A DNA stretch of 64,000 nt from Micrasema longulum. Its lineage: Eukaryota; Arthropoda; Insecta; Trichoptera; Brachycentridae. The stretch spans positions 1-64,000 of the forward strand of contig JAGVSM010001327.1 of the NCBI GenBank assembly GCA_022494885.1. The letters run 5' to 3'. Of this stretch, positions 20,560 through 41,409 are shown in pieces (position 1 is the stretch's first letter; the number at the start of each line of letters is the position of its first letter). A program made the translations under genes and the position numbers. A model generated the notes under the pieces. That model did not search any database. It saw only the letters and a program-made list of their open reading frames with translations, and was not told the DNA's origin.

Positions 20560-20890
20560 AATAAATGTCTGTAAAACACAATAAATTATCTTTGAAATTA
20601 CAACTAAAACACTAAAATGGTGGCAATAAATGTTTGTAAAACACAAAAAGTGTTTGCAAAATTACAATAAAAAAAAAAACACGAAAATATTCGGCAATAA
20701 TTTTGATTATCGATTTAACTTACCAAGAAGTTGGTATGATGATTATTGACTAACTTCAGACTCTTGAGTTGTCAAGAACACAAAAATGGCGGCAATTAAT
20801 GTTCGCAAAACACATTAAACTGTCTCTAAAATATAAAAGTTGGTATAATGATAGGAACTAACTTCAGGCTCTCGAGCTGTCAGTTTTCAG
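20560..20890 (+). repeat. Degenerate tandem-like repeats
   Basis: The phrases GTAAAACACAATAAATTATC, AAATGGTGGCAATAAATGTT and AAGTTGGTATGATGAT recur two to three times with changes, each about 70-110 bases apart (for example ACTAACTTCAGACTC at 20752 and ACTAACTTCAGGCTC at 20856). This looks like an old tandem array. Nothing coding. Confidence 0.5.
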
Positions 20891-21089
20891 TGCAGATTGC
20901 AATTTTTCCCGACGTCGATTGTGGAAAAAAAACCTAAAAATTGGTTTTTAATGTTCTAAAAAATTCTAAATTCAATGGGACTACAAAAATTATACATAAA
21001 TCGCGGGAAAATTCAAAATACGGGGACGTAGTTTCGGGGTTTCACTGTACATATATTCCTGTAGAACTCGTTACCATAGCTACTACAAT

Positions 21090-21200
21090 GGCCGTCAGTG
21101 TTATTATTATTATTATTTTTTTATTTAACTTTTTGTACATAATGTTATTTGTACATTGGCGGGCTTATTGCCAAATGGCAATTTATTCCAACCAACCAAT
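21090..21200 (+). mobile_element. LINE 3' end fragment
   Basis: ATTTGTACATTGGCGGGCTT and ATTGCCAAATGGCAATTT resemble a very common 3' end of Lepidopteran LINEs as I recall it. That family name cannot be checked here. The stretches 21200-22250 and 22330-22970 contain no supported feature apart from a short match to a LINE motif (GTATGGAATTG) near 22300. Confidence 0.4.
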
Positions 21201-22977
21201 AAAATAAGAGTTTTATTTTTATAATTCAAGTTACAGAACATATTCAATTTATGTGCTTAGAATTGTGAAAAATGTACTTAAAAATATAACTAAGTATCTA
21301 CTTATTCAATAAATTGGATTGTATTAACGAATGAAATGATATTGCACCTTTATTAGTTGCTTTCAGTAGTGTCACTTGTATTATTTTTTGTATATTATAT
21401 ATTTCAAAATTCTTATTGACGGTCTAAGCTAAGTATCTCTACTTAAAATCTAACATCCTATTTTATAAAATCAATTAGTTTATCAAGCGCAGTATTGTTA
21501 CTAATTAATCATCACATTATTTGGTCATTCACTGTTGTTATAAAGGTGCGATATATCTGCTCTGTTGTGCACAGCTTTCATAACACACAATGGTATTTTT
21601 CTGCGTGGCATCGCATTTGATCACGAAGAAAGTCCATTAGAGAATGTAGGCCTTTGCCTTACCTAAGGCTGAACCCATGTATTTACATGCCATCAACATC
21701 GTGCTTGTAAAGTGTCTGTTTAAATATACATCTTTGTTTTAATATTATTTATATTTATTGGAATTTAAATCAATTCTAATAAAAAAATACTGGATTTTAC
21801 CAACACCAATCTACATGCAGGCCTGCAAGGGAAATAAAGATGGCCGCTAGAGTAGGCCTACCGTTTTTTTTTATTTTGGCACAAAATATACTAAGGTAAA
21901 ATTGATACTTTTTATCGTTTTCCTAGTTTTCGAGCTGCTCTGCTAATAAGATTGCTGCAAATCTTGATCATTTGAAGATCAGTCTTACCCTTCTGCAGGT
22001 TCATTTGAAGGTGCTTACTATTTTTAGCATTTAAATTAACTAGATTTTTACAGCTCATCTGTGTGCATTTGATTAATTTTTCAAAGATGAGATTCAGTGC
22101 AATAATAAAGCATGTTTTTTTCAATAGAAAAATAATATCAGAGCACAAAAAAATGTGCTTTGTGAATGCATATGTAATTTTCAAACGGTTGTTTATATTT
22201 AAAAAAATACTGTTCATACCACATTTTTTCAAAACTTTTTTTAATGTGGAAAAATTAGCGCTCAGCAATGGAATCCTGGTTCCAAACCTAATGTATAAAA
22301 GTGAAGTATGGAATTGAAGGAAAAAGAATTAAAGTAGGCTGGCTTTTTAAAAATGTGAACTTAAGCGAATGTGCAGCAAAATGTATGATAAACGCTGATA
22401 TCCGTTCAAAATAGAGTCTGAGATGAGCATTTTTAACAGAATAAGGAGAGGGCTGTTGCCATTTTCGATTATAGAATAAATGGATGACAAAGAGTGTTAG
22501 TTCTTGAATAAATTTTGTAATGCAATAATTAAATTTAATCCTCAAATGCATTTTTATAAAAAATAAAATACGTAATGGAATTATGGTTGTAATATATAGG
22601 AAAATAATTATTTGACTTACAATTCTTAATAAAAAATATATTTTTTTTTATAAACAATAACATTTTAAAATGCGTTCATTAATAATCTGACATGTAACCA
22701 ATTAAGGACCGTTTTCACAAAGCGAAATATCTCCAAAAAGTAAAATTTTCACTATGTTTTTTTATGATGAAAATAACTACTAGGATTTTTATAAAAACAA
22801 AGAGACTGTTTTATAGAAATTCTACATCCTAACTCAACTGGAAATCAATAACATAGAATAAGTGAAACTATTTATTATAAAATCCAAACTTTCCGAATTT
22901 TCACAAAAAGGATACATGTACCTACATATTTTATGATAAGAATGTAAATTATTAATAATACACTAGCAGCTATTAAG

Positions 22978-23403
22978 CTAATGCGTGTATATCAAGTGTA
23001 CACGGTTATTAAACATTATTTTGGCAGTTTTTGAACACATTAACTGAATAGCACTAATCACTTTCTCAGGAAGGCCATTCCATTTCTCCACAACTCGGTT
23101 TGCCAGGAAGTTCTTCCTGGGGTCGGATGAGAAGGAGGTAGTGTTTGATTTCAATGAATGACCTCTGAGATGGCGGTTTTCATTCATAGTAAATATTGAT
23201 TTCAACTTGGGTACATTATATTGCTCAGTTAAGATTTTGAACGTTTCGATCACGTCACCACGCTGCCTCTGCTCTTCCAGTGAACTTAACCCAAGCTCCC
23301 TTAAGCGCTCCTCATATGATTTATTTCTTAGATAATATATCGTATAGAAAAGTTTATTTATCTTAGAAATATAACATGTATGTTTTCTTTTGCGTGAAAT
23401 CAT
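22978..23403 (-). pseudogene. CR1/L2-like LINE ORF2 C-terminus
   Basis: A 141-codon frame carries RLRELGLSSLEEQRQRGDVI, then ETFKILTEQYNV, RHLRGHSLKSNTTSF and NFLANRVVEKWNGLPEKVI. This order (L-L-LEERR-RGDLI, LRGHS, FF-NRV---WN-LP) is the usual end of CR1-like LINE ORF2. It is 5'-truncated. A related tail is at 60848-61045. Confidence 0.85.
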
Positions 23404-24509
23404 TAACTGTTTTTTGTATTTTTTTTGTATACCTGAAATATTTTTATTGAATTATTATTATTAATTCAATTCAACTCGCTGTAACTTCGCACATATGTCG
23501 TTTTACTTAAATCTTATTTCATCAATCGATAAATCTCATATAGACGTATCCATTTCCGTCAAAAAACATTTTTTTGTTTTTTTTTGTAGATATTTCGCTT
23601 TGTGAAAGTGGTCCTCAATTAGTACCAGAGTTTGATTTCAAAGTCAAATTAGTGTATTGATCAATATTGTATTATATTATGGAAGTATGCAACAAAATGA
23701 ACATTATGTGCATTTGAGGATTAAACATATACAATAGTTCCTATAAAATAAAAATGCCTTATGTAAATTTAGCTTATGAAATAGCCATCATAATGAGAAA
23801 TTATACTGTTTTTTTTTTATTGTTTGATTTTATATGAAAGTAAAAAAGAGTTGAATATATCTCGCATTTAGCTTGTCACACACCCACTTTGATGTGATGT
23901 CTTTGATTTTTATTACTTATGTTATTTGTGTAATATGATTTGTTTATAATGTCTTAAAATCTTTTAAAAATCATAGTGGCGTCAAAATGACACATAAATT
24001 TTTAATAATGATTTGACTGAAATCGTAGTAAATTTTTTTTTTTTTAACTTATCGTTCTGAATTTACTGCTTTAATTTAGATAATCATGATTTGGATATAT
24101 TTAATTCTTTTAGAATATTTTTTGTTTTACGTGTGTACTTATGTTCATTATGATCTAAGAAGTGAATCAAGTATTTTGCGTACTTATGTTATGGTAGGAA
24201 GGCATTTTATATTATTTTTCCAATGTATACGTTATTGCGAGATTCTTAACCTCGACTCAATATTTATTTATGTGATATAAATATTCTTTTACCTTGTATC
24301 AAAAAATAAAGTCTTACAATAGCAAAAGGATTTTTTATTTATAACTTTTTGTATTATATACAGATAAGATTATATTGTTTAAAAAAAACATCCTCTTTAC
24401 CTACTTATTGCATTTAATGGTGCACATGAAGGCAAAATGATTTGTCTTACGATTCAAATGAGTTCGAGGACTATAAACAATTTCAGTAAAAAAACAAAGT
24501 CTACATGGA

Positions 24510-24590
24510 AATTTCACATCGAACCCCAGACTCCAAGCATGGTAGTACCCGCCAACCACGACACTGTTAGGAGAGTAACAAAAGTGCTAA
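24510..24590 (-). mobile_element. tRNA-like SINE piece
   Basis: The minus strand holds GTGGTTGGCGGGTACTACC, then CTTGGAGTCTGGGGTTCGAT. This matches the layout of the SINE at 31571 (GTGGTTGGCGCAATTTGCC and GGGTTCGAATCC). Only the head is seen. 23410-24500 is otherwise featureless AT-rich DNA. Confidence 0.45.
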
Positions 24591-24904
24591 AGCCGACTGC
24601 GCATTTTAATTTGAAAACGTGCTGTTGTTAACCTGCAACAATGCACACGCAGGTAAACAATCATAACCTGCCATATTTTTGACGCCGTGTGATCCCGCAA
24701 ACAAAATTGTAATGTATGGACAAGTATTAGCATGCGCACACTGGTAGGTAAACTCCTACAGCTGGCCAATGCTATCCCTACTGTCCAAGCTTAAGCACAT
24801 GTCTCACAGCATAATGTGCGACCAAAAATTACCATCAAGTGAATAGGATTTTGTTTCTTGGTGTTTTATTTGTGGGCCCACAATTTCAAGTAATTGATCA
24901 AATC

Positions 24905-25182
24905 GATGGTCCTCATTAACAATGTCGGATATACATTTTTACCAATTGTCACTTATTTATATAAATATAATCACAATAAAAAGTTACATGGTATACAATA
25001 ATTTATTTTATTGAAAATCATGTTATTCGGTGAGTTTCTAGGCTAATATTGTCGGTAGTAATAACTTTGTCCATGCAACAGCGTTGGTAAAACCGAGTAT
25101 GGATAAAACTACTAAACTACTTTGAACTGTTCTACTCAAAAGTAGTCATTTTGCAGAACCGACATTGTTAATAGGGACCATC
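24905..25182. mobile_element. Possible MITE bounded by 24-bp inverted repeats
   Basis: GATGGTCCTCATTAACAATG and its partner CATTGTTAATAGGGACCATC face each other, with mismatches near the middle. The 230-base interior is non-coding. No clear target duplication is seen. Confidence 0.45.
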
Positions 25183-25999
25183 AAAATGTATCCATCCTCA
25201 TTCCATAGTATTTTTTTTTAATGTTTATTTTCCCCGAAGTCATTGATGTAGTTGATAAAATTGCCCATTAGGAGGATTTACCCAAAAACGAAGCTTGAGT
25301 TTTTTTTCTCGCTCTCTAAATTAATGCATACACAAGCTGTTTCTACAACATCCATTTTCAACTTATGCAGTACTGGTTTTTTACCCGCCAGTGCGTGCAA
25401 AGCTTTTATTTTTTAATTTACTCTTGTGGGACTAGGAGTTTATCACGGGGGGGTAAAATAGGAATATTAAAAATTAATGTTTTTGTTGGGGGGAGTTTTT
25501 GGTTTTTGATAGTGTGGCGATGAGAGAAAAATTATAGACAAGATTTGATCATCTCGGAGGCTGTGAAAAATCAAGTTCCGCGTTCGCACGTATGAATAGA
25601 CGGAAGCTGTCCGTCTCTCCGCTAACTGAGAGAAAGCGGGAACATCCGCCGAACGAAAACTTGAGATGAATATTGAAGATCGCGTCTTCCTGGTGCCTTT
25701 TTTGGATATGTGGTGTAAAAAGTTACTTCGCCATGTGTTCCCATTTTTATTCCCCGTCATGATAATATAATCCTAATCAAAACTAAATGAATTTAAAGCC
25801 CAATAGAAAATAAAGAAAACTTAAATCTATTCTGAAAACGAGTAAATTGGAAGATAATTTAAAAAGCTTGAATGTTTTATGTTTATTAAACTAGAACACA
25901 ATAATAATCTTAGAACTAGTTACAAACATGAGAGAAATAAAAATACTTACAGATCTAGGTCCTTAACTAATGCAGTTCGTAATTGTCACTCGTCACTAA

Positions 26000-26480
26000 T
26001 ACCTTAATTCTAACGCAATGGTGGTTTCACTTATGTGGAGAGATGACGGATGGTGGTCCGGATGCTGTTTTCGGACGAACACATGCTGGGCGATGTCCTG
26101 GGAGGAGATCTGCCATGGATAGAGCCTTGGGCGGCTCTCGGGATTCGGTCCCGTGGCGATGGTGACTGCGGCAGCCAACTCGAAGACTGGCCGGCCGTGG
26201 TTTGGGCACACACGCTGGCAGTGCAGGAAACTGGCGTTCCTTTGGAGGACGATGAATATCCTGGATGTGGAGAGAACTTCGCGGCTGGAAGGCGGCCTCC
26301 GATGACCCTCGTGGAATAGTCGGATTCCACGAAGTTTGCTACGTAGCACTGGCTACCCGTACACTCACTGCACTTCAACTCCCTAACTTCGACTTCCACG
26401 CTGCATCGTCTCCGCGATCGAGGGTACGATCGCGTAGACTTGACTCACTTCCCCGACTGTCGACCGACTCTTGGTCGACT
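26000..26480. other. GC-rich island, unrecognised, open on several frames
   Basis: This island has sharply higher GC than its flanks and overlapping open frames on both strands (up to 122 codons), none with a motif that I recognise. The phrases AAGGCGGCCTCCGATGACCC and GACTTGACTCACTTCCCCG suggest the remains of a repeat. Splice sites suitable for an exon are not evident. It lies about 1 kb upstream of LRRC47. 25190-25990 and 26490-27300 show no supported feature. Confidence 0.3.
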
Positions 26481-27420
26481 CTCCTTCCTGGCTCTTTAGA
26501 GATAAGATATATGAAATTTGAAGAAGAAAGGTTTGTATGTATTACTGAGGAATTAATTATGCGTTTTATTTTGTTATTTTGAAATAAGTTTTTAAAATAC
26601 AAATATTATTCTAATGGCCATCGGTTTGCGAATTATTATTAAAAAGGTTCTGTTTTTCCCCAGCGGAAAAACATGGGTCAATATTTAATGTTAAAGTTAT
26701 TATTTTCAATAGAAAGAGTTTTGGAATTCCGGGTAATTCGCCGCTCGGTCATTTGAATTTAACCCGAGGTCGTAATTGACATTAAAAATGGACGAAATAT
26801 TCGTGGATACCTAGTAACGGCTCGGGTAAATGGGGATTTATTTTAATGTATTTATTTGTAAAGGCGGTAATTAAAATAGGGTTCTTTTGAGAATTGGCTG
26901 GCATGAACTAAAAGGTTATATTTAAATGCATTATTGCTGAGAAACCCCAGATTAGAGAAAACAATAGAATATATTGGAAAGTTATATTTAAATTCTTATT
27001 GAAATATTTTGAAACATCGCCGCGTTTTTTCCCAATACAAACAAAGGTTGATTTTATAATCTAAAACGAAAACACTTGCTTATTTTTACGGGGACAAAAG
27101 ATTTTAATGCCTGAATATTTTAGACAGCTATGGAAAGCTTGTATCAAGTTCACCGGCACGTTTAAACTCCCGCGTGTTTTCCTTGCCGAACTTTTGAGTT
27201 GATACATTTTATACACTTTATTTATTAGTGTTTTAAGAGTATAGGGTAACAAAGTATTTTAGGGTGCATAAAACTAATTTAAAAAATGTGCCAGGTACGT
27301 ACTGGGCTTATTTAAAAAAAACATATATTTGTCTACGGCTACCCTACCCATTGTCATCCAAAAAGCATCTGTCAGATTTTTAGAAGAAGAAGATATTAAA
27401 AATTTACAAAAACAGTGAAA

Positions 27421-33529
<6,109 letters not shown>

Positions 33530-33534
33530 ATCTA

Positions 33535-33540
33535 AATAAA
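33535..33540 (+). promoter_or_regulatory. Possible LRRC47 polyadenylation signal
   Basis: AATAAA begins five bases after the stop codon. A second AATAAA-type hexamer lies near 33609, so the real 3' end cannot be fixed from sequence alone. Confidence 0.35.
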
Positions 33541-33639
33541 TGGTAAATAGGTAGAAAGATACATTTTATGTTTGAAGCACTAACTTTGCGGTTATTCATT
33601 ATAGTAAAATAAATATACAACAGCTTTATTTTTAACCAC

Positions 33640-33860
33640 TTATTTATGAGATCCGTGAAGTGTGTAAGGCTGAGATATGCATTATTGTCACATGTCAAAA
33701 GTAGGAATAATCGGCGTGCGTGCATGAGAAGATGTACGAATGTAGAGGAAGCAAGGTCTGTATGCCAAGATAGAGTGTTATGGCGTTCTATCCTCTCTGC
33801 CTACCCCTACGGAGAAACGGCTTTATGGTTTGTTGTTGTCGTTGTTGTTGTTATATTTTT
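33640..33860 (+). mobile_element. LINE 3' end with (TTG)n tail
   Basis: GAGATCCGTGAAGTGTGTAA, GAAGCAAGGTCTGTATGCC and CTACGGAGAAACGGC match the 3' part of the family at 53645-54110, with an internal deletion. The tail TTTGTTGTTGTCGTTGTTG is the microsatellite end. Confidence 0.65.
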
Positions 33861-34307
33861 CATACAGAAAACTTAATTTTACTTTGTAGATAAAATTAAA
33901 GATAAATTTTATTGTCCCATCAGAATACGTACCTTGAAACATAACAATAAAAATAAAAAATAAAATATATTGCTCGTAATATGGTAAACAGTAACATTGT
34001 TGCCAACACTAAGTTATATATTTTATTTTTCTAGTTCCAATCCCTGGGATCGGTTTGCAGCAAGAACGCATCTCCTCCGCCCTGCACAGCCCTCGGTGGC
34101 TCTCCGACTGGCCCCACAATGTGTAGTTCACATCTTTGATTTGGTGGGGTCGTTCTCTGTGTTACGCTCCCTGTATAAAAACTGGCCGGTCACATAATTT
34201 AGCATGGTCTATAAAATATTTGTTACATTTTATGGATTTACAATATTTTGTATATCTCCAAATGTTTGTAAGCGAATACTGGATTTATTACTACAGAGAT
34301 AGAGAGA

Positions 34308-34460
34308 CATTTACAGGGCTTATGACTTGTTATTGGCCTGTTTTTGTGGCCAGTTTACTCACCACAATATTTCACATTCTGCCTACACCGCGAGTACTAC
34401 GCAGCATGTAAAGTGTCCACTTGAACCAGTTATTGCCAGTTTATAAGCCTCGACATCGAT
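34308..34460 (+). repeat. Degraded Rep-A fragment
   Basis: ACAGGGCTTATGACTTGTTA and TTGGCCTGTTTTTGTGGCC match Rep-A. The copy breaks down and ends with an inverted piece (AAAGTGTCCACTTGAACC). From 34470 to 37340, about 2.9 kb, I see no gene, repeat or structured element that I can support. Confidence 0.5.
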
Positions 34461-37429
34461 GTTATATTCTCTGTTATTAAAGATTGGTTTGTTAAATTTT
34501 GTAATAAACCTTAATTTTAGTTTGGAAATCAGTTTGATATTTAGTAAAGTTGTCGACATATCGCACTTCTGATAAAAAAGTCATATTAAAAAAAAAGATT
34601 TTTAGTTAGGTATGCAGAATAAATTATTATCAAATTTTTCATATCCTAAAAATAAACATTGATCGCGTCACTCGCCATTGAAAGCTCCGACCATTTACCC
34701 GGATCTGTTTAAATGTCTCGTGGCCTGTTTTCAGATCCGCCCATTGCAAAAACAATGTTTTTTTTTAGCTCTAATGAATGGTAAATAACTTTTTTTTATT
34801 TTTTGTTTTTTTTTTATTTGTATTTACATTTACTGCTTTCAATGCCCCTATCGCCTTCAGAGCATCCTATGTATATATAGTCAATTTGTCAGTCACCCTC
34901 AATCTAATTTTTCCAATTCTGACTGCGATAGGGTGTGTTAGTTCATTAGCTTGTTAGTAAACCGGAAGAAACAAGTCTGATCGGGAGAACCAGCACTGAC
35001 ACCATTCCTCCACTGGCCAAATAATCCAAACCTATTAATCTTGAAAGAAAATCGACACTCGCAAGATAGCAGTTTTTTATAATATATTTTTTTATGAAAT
35101 AATGCAACTCTGTACGAATATACAAATTTTACACGCACATAAATTATTTGAAGTCCTAACGATTTTTGACCATTTGCAGACTTACTAGTTTTACAAGTTA
35201 GGATGACGATATGGCACATCAGCGTTGTTTTAAAAGGTGAATTTAAACAATTATAAACAGGGTTTGTGGCAACACATTTTTTTAGTTTTTAGGCTCTCCT
35301 GAAAATTCAGATTTTTTGAGTTATGACTATTTTATCTGATGTGCGATATGAAAAAGTCTTTTACCAGATGTGACTATTTCCACTTTTTTAGGAGTTGATT
35401 TTCACTACTAGCATTTGAAATTATAGGACTTCATAATTATAAAATTATAGTTTAATTAAAAAACTATTCTTAACTTTTTCCAGCCATCTTTTTTAACCGT
35501 ACTTATTGCAAATGTGCAAAAGATATTGTAAAACTCGGAGTACAGTGGGAAAGTTCCGTGATTTAAAAAATAAATTGTTAATGGACGATCAAACCAATTT
35601 TTATGCATATTATTGTCCATATGATTATTTTTAGGTTTTGAAATTTTAAAATTACCCTGCCCGCGACGTCACGAGGTCAAGTCGGTGAGTTTTCCTGGCA
35701 TTTAAAAGAAGAACCCCCTACGAATCCGGAAATCTGTTACAATGCTATAATTAATTGGTAATTTTTTTAAGGATCAAAAATAGTTCATTTTTACTAAAAT
35801 TATTTTTTCATACATTTTTGAGAAACTTCCACTTACAATTTAATGGTCTATTTTTTTCTGCGTGTAAGGAAATTTTTTTCATATACAATTTCCCATAGCA
35901 CTGAACTTTGTCATTGTAATGGATAAAGTGTATTAATTTAATTATTGTTTTTATGTTTATGTAAAACTTTTACGTACTGTGTGACATTCAAGTATTTTCG
36001 CATCTTATATGTATACAGAGTTATTTTATCTTGTGCAGCTACACTGACACACTAATCTACTAATATTTTTGAAATATAAAATGACCTAAAAAAATTATTA
36101 TTATGTTAATTATAGTACCGTGTCTTGAATATTTTTATGGTAGCAATAGTGAAAATTTTCATGTCTCTTACTGGCTCAATTCTTACTTATACACATTATA
36201 TATTTCAAATGCTGTCCTTTTCTTGTATCTAACGAGTTGATTTGTTTGGTCTAAGTATAATATTTACTATCTGTGACTATTTAATAAAGAAATATTTTTT
36301 TACGGTGAATTTAAAAACTACAATTCTATGCTGTACATTTAAACTATTTATTAAAATGAATATTTGAAGCACTGATTTTTCACTACGTATTTATTATGTG
36401 TAAAATCACTAAAATAAAATTTATTTTTACCAATAATGCTGGCGTACACAAATAACATCTGTCAACTATTCTGCCACGGTAAAAAAATAAGAAAGAAATG
36501 CAGAACAGTTATAAATACTTTGGGATACTGAAAACACTAGGTACAACAACTTTCCTGACTAATTAAAACATTATATTGGATACAAATTTAAAATCAACAT
36601 TAAAAAGCTCATGATATCTGTACTAACCAGCGAAACATAATGTATTTTGTACATAAAATATGCTATCTTATAAAAACATATAAAATCAGCATATAAAACA
36701 CATTTTTTTGCAAGTCGTGATTCATTAAGATAATATTATTTTAGTGATTTTATGCAAAATAAATATGTATGTAGATATATTAATTAAATATTTGATTACT
36801 CGAATTGGAGTTGGTCAAATTGAATATCATTTTCAGTATTATAATTTTCATGTTATTACAGCGAGAGATACGCGAGAGAGCACAGTATGTCCATCGATTT
36901 TTTGGGCGCCATATTTTGCAATTTTTCTTCAGTAAAATAATCCACCGACTTAAAAATATTTTGATTCTATGATAAAATTATTAAATTGGCTCTTTTGTAA
37001 GTACCTAAGCTCAATTATTGTTGAAATTATTTTTGTATTCAGTAGCCTTTTAGATGAAAACGTAATATAAATGTCCACGATAAGTGGATTTGTCAACAGG
37101 GTACACTATTTGTGAACTTATTGAACCAAATATTTCATTAAACATTAATTTTTGTTTTTTTGTTTCATTAATATTTAAGCACCATGTGGATTGATGGAAA
37201 ATTGTGATACAATTTTTGTACAGTGTGTTTCAACTTTGTATTTTAATAAATGTTGATCATTTAACATTAAATTTGTTTTTATTCTATTTATTTATATTCA
37301 CATATTACATAAACAAGTTGGCAGATACTTTTTTCTCGTAGGATTCACTCATGGACAGCGTCGTAGCTAGGGTCACGACCGCCCCTGGCTAGATTTAAAT
37401 TTGCGCCCCTCAAAAATTATTTTCTAGGA

Positions 37430-37690
37430 AGAGAAAGAGAAAGGAAGGCTGTGGCTGGCTGGAAAAATGGCTCCCGAGAGCCTTAACCACGCTCGCCTAC
37501 TTTACAAGGCACCGAGTTCTCTAGTTCTAGACAAAGGTAAGGGATGTAAGCCTGACTTGAGAGAATACACATCAGCTGGGAGCCAGAGTCCTGAAGGCTC
37601 TTTGTGGATATCATATGCTCCAACTAGGAAGCGGACATGGAATGATGGTAACGTAGAACGAGGACAGTGAACTAAGACTTGGCATGGTCA
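37430..37690. other. GC-richer unrecognised block before a solo LTR
   Basis: Contains a 67-codon open frame (MAPESLNHARLLYKAPSSL...) with no known motif. The start GCGCCCCTCAAAAATTATTT and the compact shape suggest a repeat fragment. Function unknown. Confidence 0.25.
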
Positions 37691-37771
37691 GATAAACCAC
37701 TATATTAAGTCTAGTCATTTCAAAAGCAGACTTTTACTACTTATAAAGTTTTACAATATGAGTTTCACTAG

Positions 37772-38424
37772 TGTAACATGCGCGTTACCATGTGTTTTTG
37801 TTGGTTCATCACCTGAATCTGCCACAGTCAGGCTTCCCAGCGTAAACGGGAGACCAAAAGGTGGGCAAACTGGCAGGGCCCAAAGGCAAAGCCGAAAGGT
37901 AGGGGCACGACTGCACTGACTTTGAGTCAACCTCAAAAGCCCTGAAAAGGACTTTCCACCCAGTCCAAGCAGTACAGAGGCGAAGGTAGTCAGCTGGCAG
38001 AGCGGAGTAAAGACGGGAGAGCGGGAACGCACACAGGGCGGAGAAACAGAATAAAACACAGTGTGCACTGTTTAGAGACCAGAGCTCAACTTATTTTTAA
38101 ATTACGGGGTACGAAGGGGGTCATACAACCCCCCCACTCTAGGTACCACGCCAGCCGCGGGTCTCGTAAATACTGGCGCGCTCCACCCGTATGGGTTATT
38201 TCGCCGATTGCACATTTGTTAATTTTCATAGCGACCCTTTTTAGGCTTATACATGGCAAATAATAATCAACCTTTATTAATAAACACATTTTCTAGGCTA
38301 TAATTTCCTTGGTATTGCAAAGGCCAGACCCGAAAGTGAACCTTCGTCTTTATTGAGGGTCTGCACTCAGCTAACAGGTACCAGGGTTCCTAACTAATTT
38401 TACCATGTTTTCGCGTCCAGAACA
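37772..38424 (+). mobile_element. Solo LTR, copy 1
   Basis: Begins TGTAACATGCGCGTTACCA and ends CGTCCAGAACA. Both sides carry ACTAG (37767-37771 and 38425-38429), a perfect 5-base target duplication. It matches 43090-43725 along its length (shared GCCACAGTCAGGCTTCCC, CCCTGAAAAGGACTTTCCAC, CCGTATGGG-type phrases). No internal retrotransposon sequence remains, so it arose by LTR-LTR recombination. A TATA-like or AATAAA region lies near 38049. The superfamily (Gypsy, BEL or Copia) cannot be told from an LTR alone. Confidence 0.85.
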
Positions 38425-39059
38425 ACTAGCATGGAGGGATTGCCTTTAAGCATTCATATAAAAATGATAAAGGGACACTTCAAGACAGTATCAAACAAGA
38501 TTAGGATTAATCTATGGGAGTATTATTTTTATTGTGAAAAACTTATCGTCAGTTTTAAAGTGATTCTGTGCAGTATCGAACCTTAAACTTAAGTAAAGCA
38601 ATTTGTTTTGTCATTACATGCTTATCTAGATAAAATTTCAAGAGCATCGGCCGTGTATATTCAATGCTCAAAAGATTTGAAATTTAGACATTTCTATAAT
38701 TTGTACATATTATGTACCTACTCAAAATATTGATAAGTTTTATATAAATAATTCTGAATTTGGTTGTAAAATGTTTGCCTCTCATGAAAACTAAATTCCG
38801 GGGGTATTTGAAATAATAAATAGATTAAATATTTTTCGTACAATTTGTTTATTTTTGTAGAGCAAACGATGAAAGATTATAGACATGAGCGCGCCTAAAA
38901 TAGAACGATAGTTGAAATATGAAATTAAATTCATCTTGTATTCGAACCACGATTCGAAAAATAAAATAGTTTATGAAATATTAAACAGATGTCGGTAATA
39001 TACGACGTGAAGTGCGTGCAGGTGCAGGAATCTCGCTGCGCGCATTACCAAATATGGCG

Positions 39060-39207
39060 TTGGTGGGTTTTTCGGTCCAGCCCGTTTGTTTCTCCATTAA
39101 CAGTGACTATTTTCTTATAAATCCGGCCGAAGTGTGCCGTCGGTTTTCGAATCTGTGATAATTAAGTTATAAATGAAACAAAGTGATTTAATAAAATATA
39201 GATAAAT
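39060..39207 (+). other. coro: Coronin non-coding first exon (5' end approximate)
   Basis: A GC-richer stretch ends at AAAT before the donor GTAAGT at 39208. The next acceptor, cccttttag at 39402, leads straight into the coronin ATG, giving a 195-base intron. The left boundary is a guess. A short upstream ATG (ATGAAACAAAGTGA) lies in it. Confidence 0.5.
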
Positions 39208-39402
39208 GTAAGTATTTCATTCTGTAGTTGTTGTCGGTTAAACTGTCATTCGGGTGTATTTGGGTCAGGAAACGTTACGTTTTGAGGTTAGGATACAAAA
39301 TTCCAAATTTATCTACGTTGGGGCTGTGTGTAAAATTAATCGGTGCCGTGTTTCGAAAAGTGTTCTTATTCATGGTTTATATTGTTTAATTTTCCCTTTT
39401 AG

Positions 39403-40820
<1,418 letters not shown>

Positions 40821-40827
40821 ATGTACT

Positions 40828-41067
40828 TGTCCTGGTTCATATATAGGACATAGCGGGAGAGCAAGTAACTATATACTGAAAGAACATTTAACTTCACATA
40901 GATTAAAGAACAATATATCAAACTATTTAAATGAGTTAAAACATAATTTTAATGAATCGAAAAACATAAAATTTTTACATGTAGCACATAAAAGTCAAAA
41001 GTTAGATAGATTAGAAATTTTAGAAATAAATAGAATGAAAAATAATAGCGATAGAATCAGCAGATAG
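40828..41067 (+). pseudogene. Penelope-like element GIY-YIG endonuclease piece
   Basis: An 80-codon frame without ATG begins CPGSYIGHSGRASNYILKEH. SYIGHSGR is the YIG half and following Arg of a GIY-YIG nuclease, preceded by a Cys as usual in Penelope-like elements. The rest (NFNESKNIKFLHVAHKSQKL, then DRLEILEINRM) matches the domain's C-terminal half, with a conserved Glu. The GIY strand and the whole RT are missing upstream. The frame ends at TAG. A hammerhead motif lies 340 bases downstream, the expected order in a Penelope-like element. Confidence 0.72.
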
Positions 41068-41409
41068 AATTTAAAAAAACTCGCCCTTATTAGTCCCCAT
41101 AGTTGGACCATGTACATTGTAATAAAACATTTTTTTTTTTCATATAATAGAATCCTCTCTTACAGTACAACGCATATTTCAATCTTATAATTAGAAATCA
41201 AACACTGATCAAAAACTATTATTGCAATATTCTCACATAACCTTAAACAGCATTGAAAAAACTCTTCGCAAACGTAGAATATAAATAAAATATTCTCTGT
41301 TCCAATGCAATATTGCGTATTGAATCTCTTTCAACTTATTTTTTAAATGTAACTACACTTAAGATAATATTGAGTTTTATATAAATTATCCTTACACTGT
41401 ATAATATTC

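Noticed and set aside
20365..20646. 93-codon hydrophobic frame on the minus strand
   Set aside because: Composition follows the AT-rich background (Phe/Ile/Tyr-rich) and overlaps degenerate repeats.
33997..34197. Open frame with an acceptor-like TTTTTCTAG just before it
   Set aside because: Short, no motif, no donor site, no in-frame link to LRRC47, which already ends at 33529; looks like a GC-richer repeat scrap.
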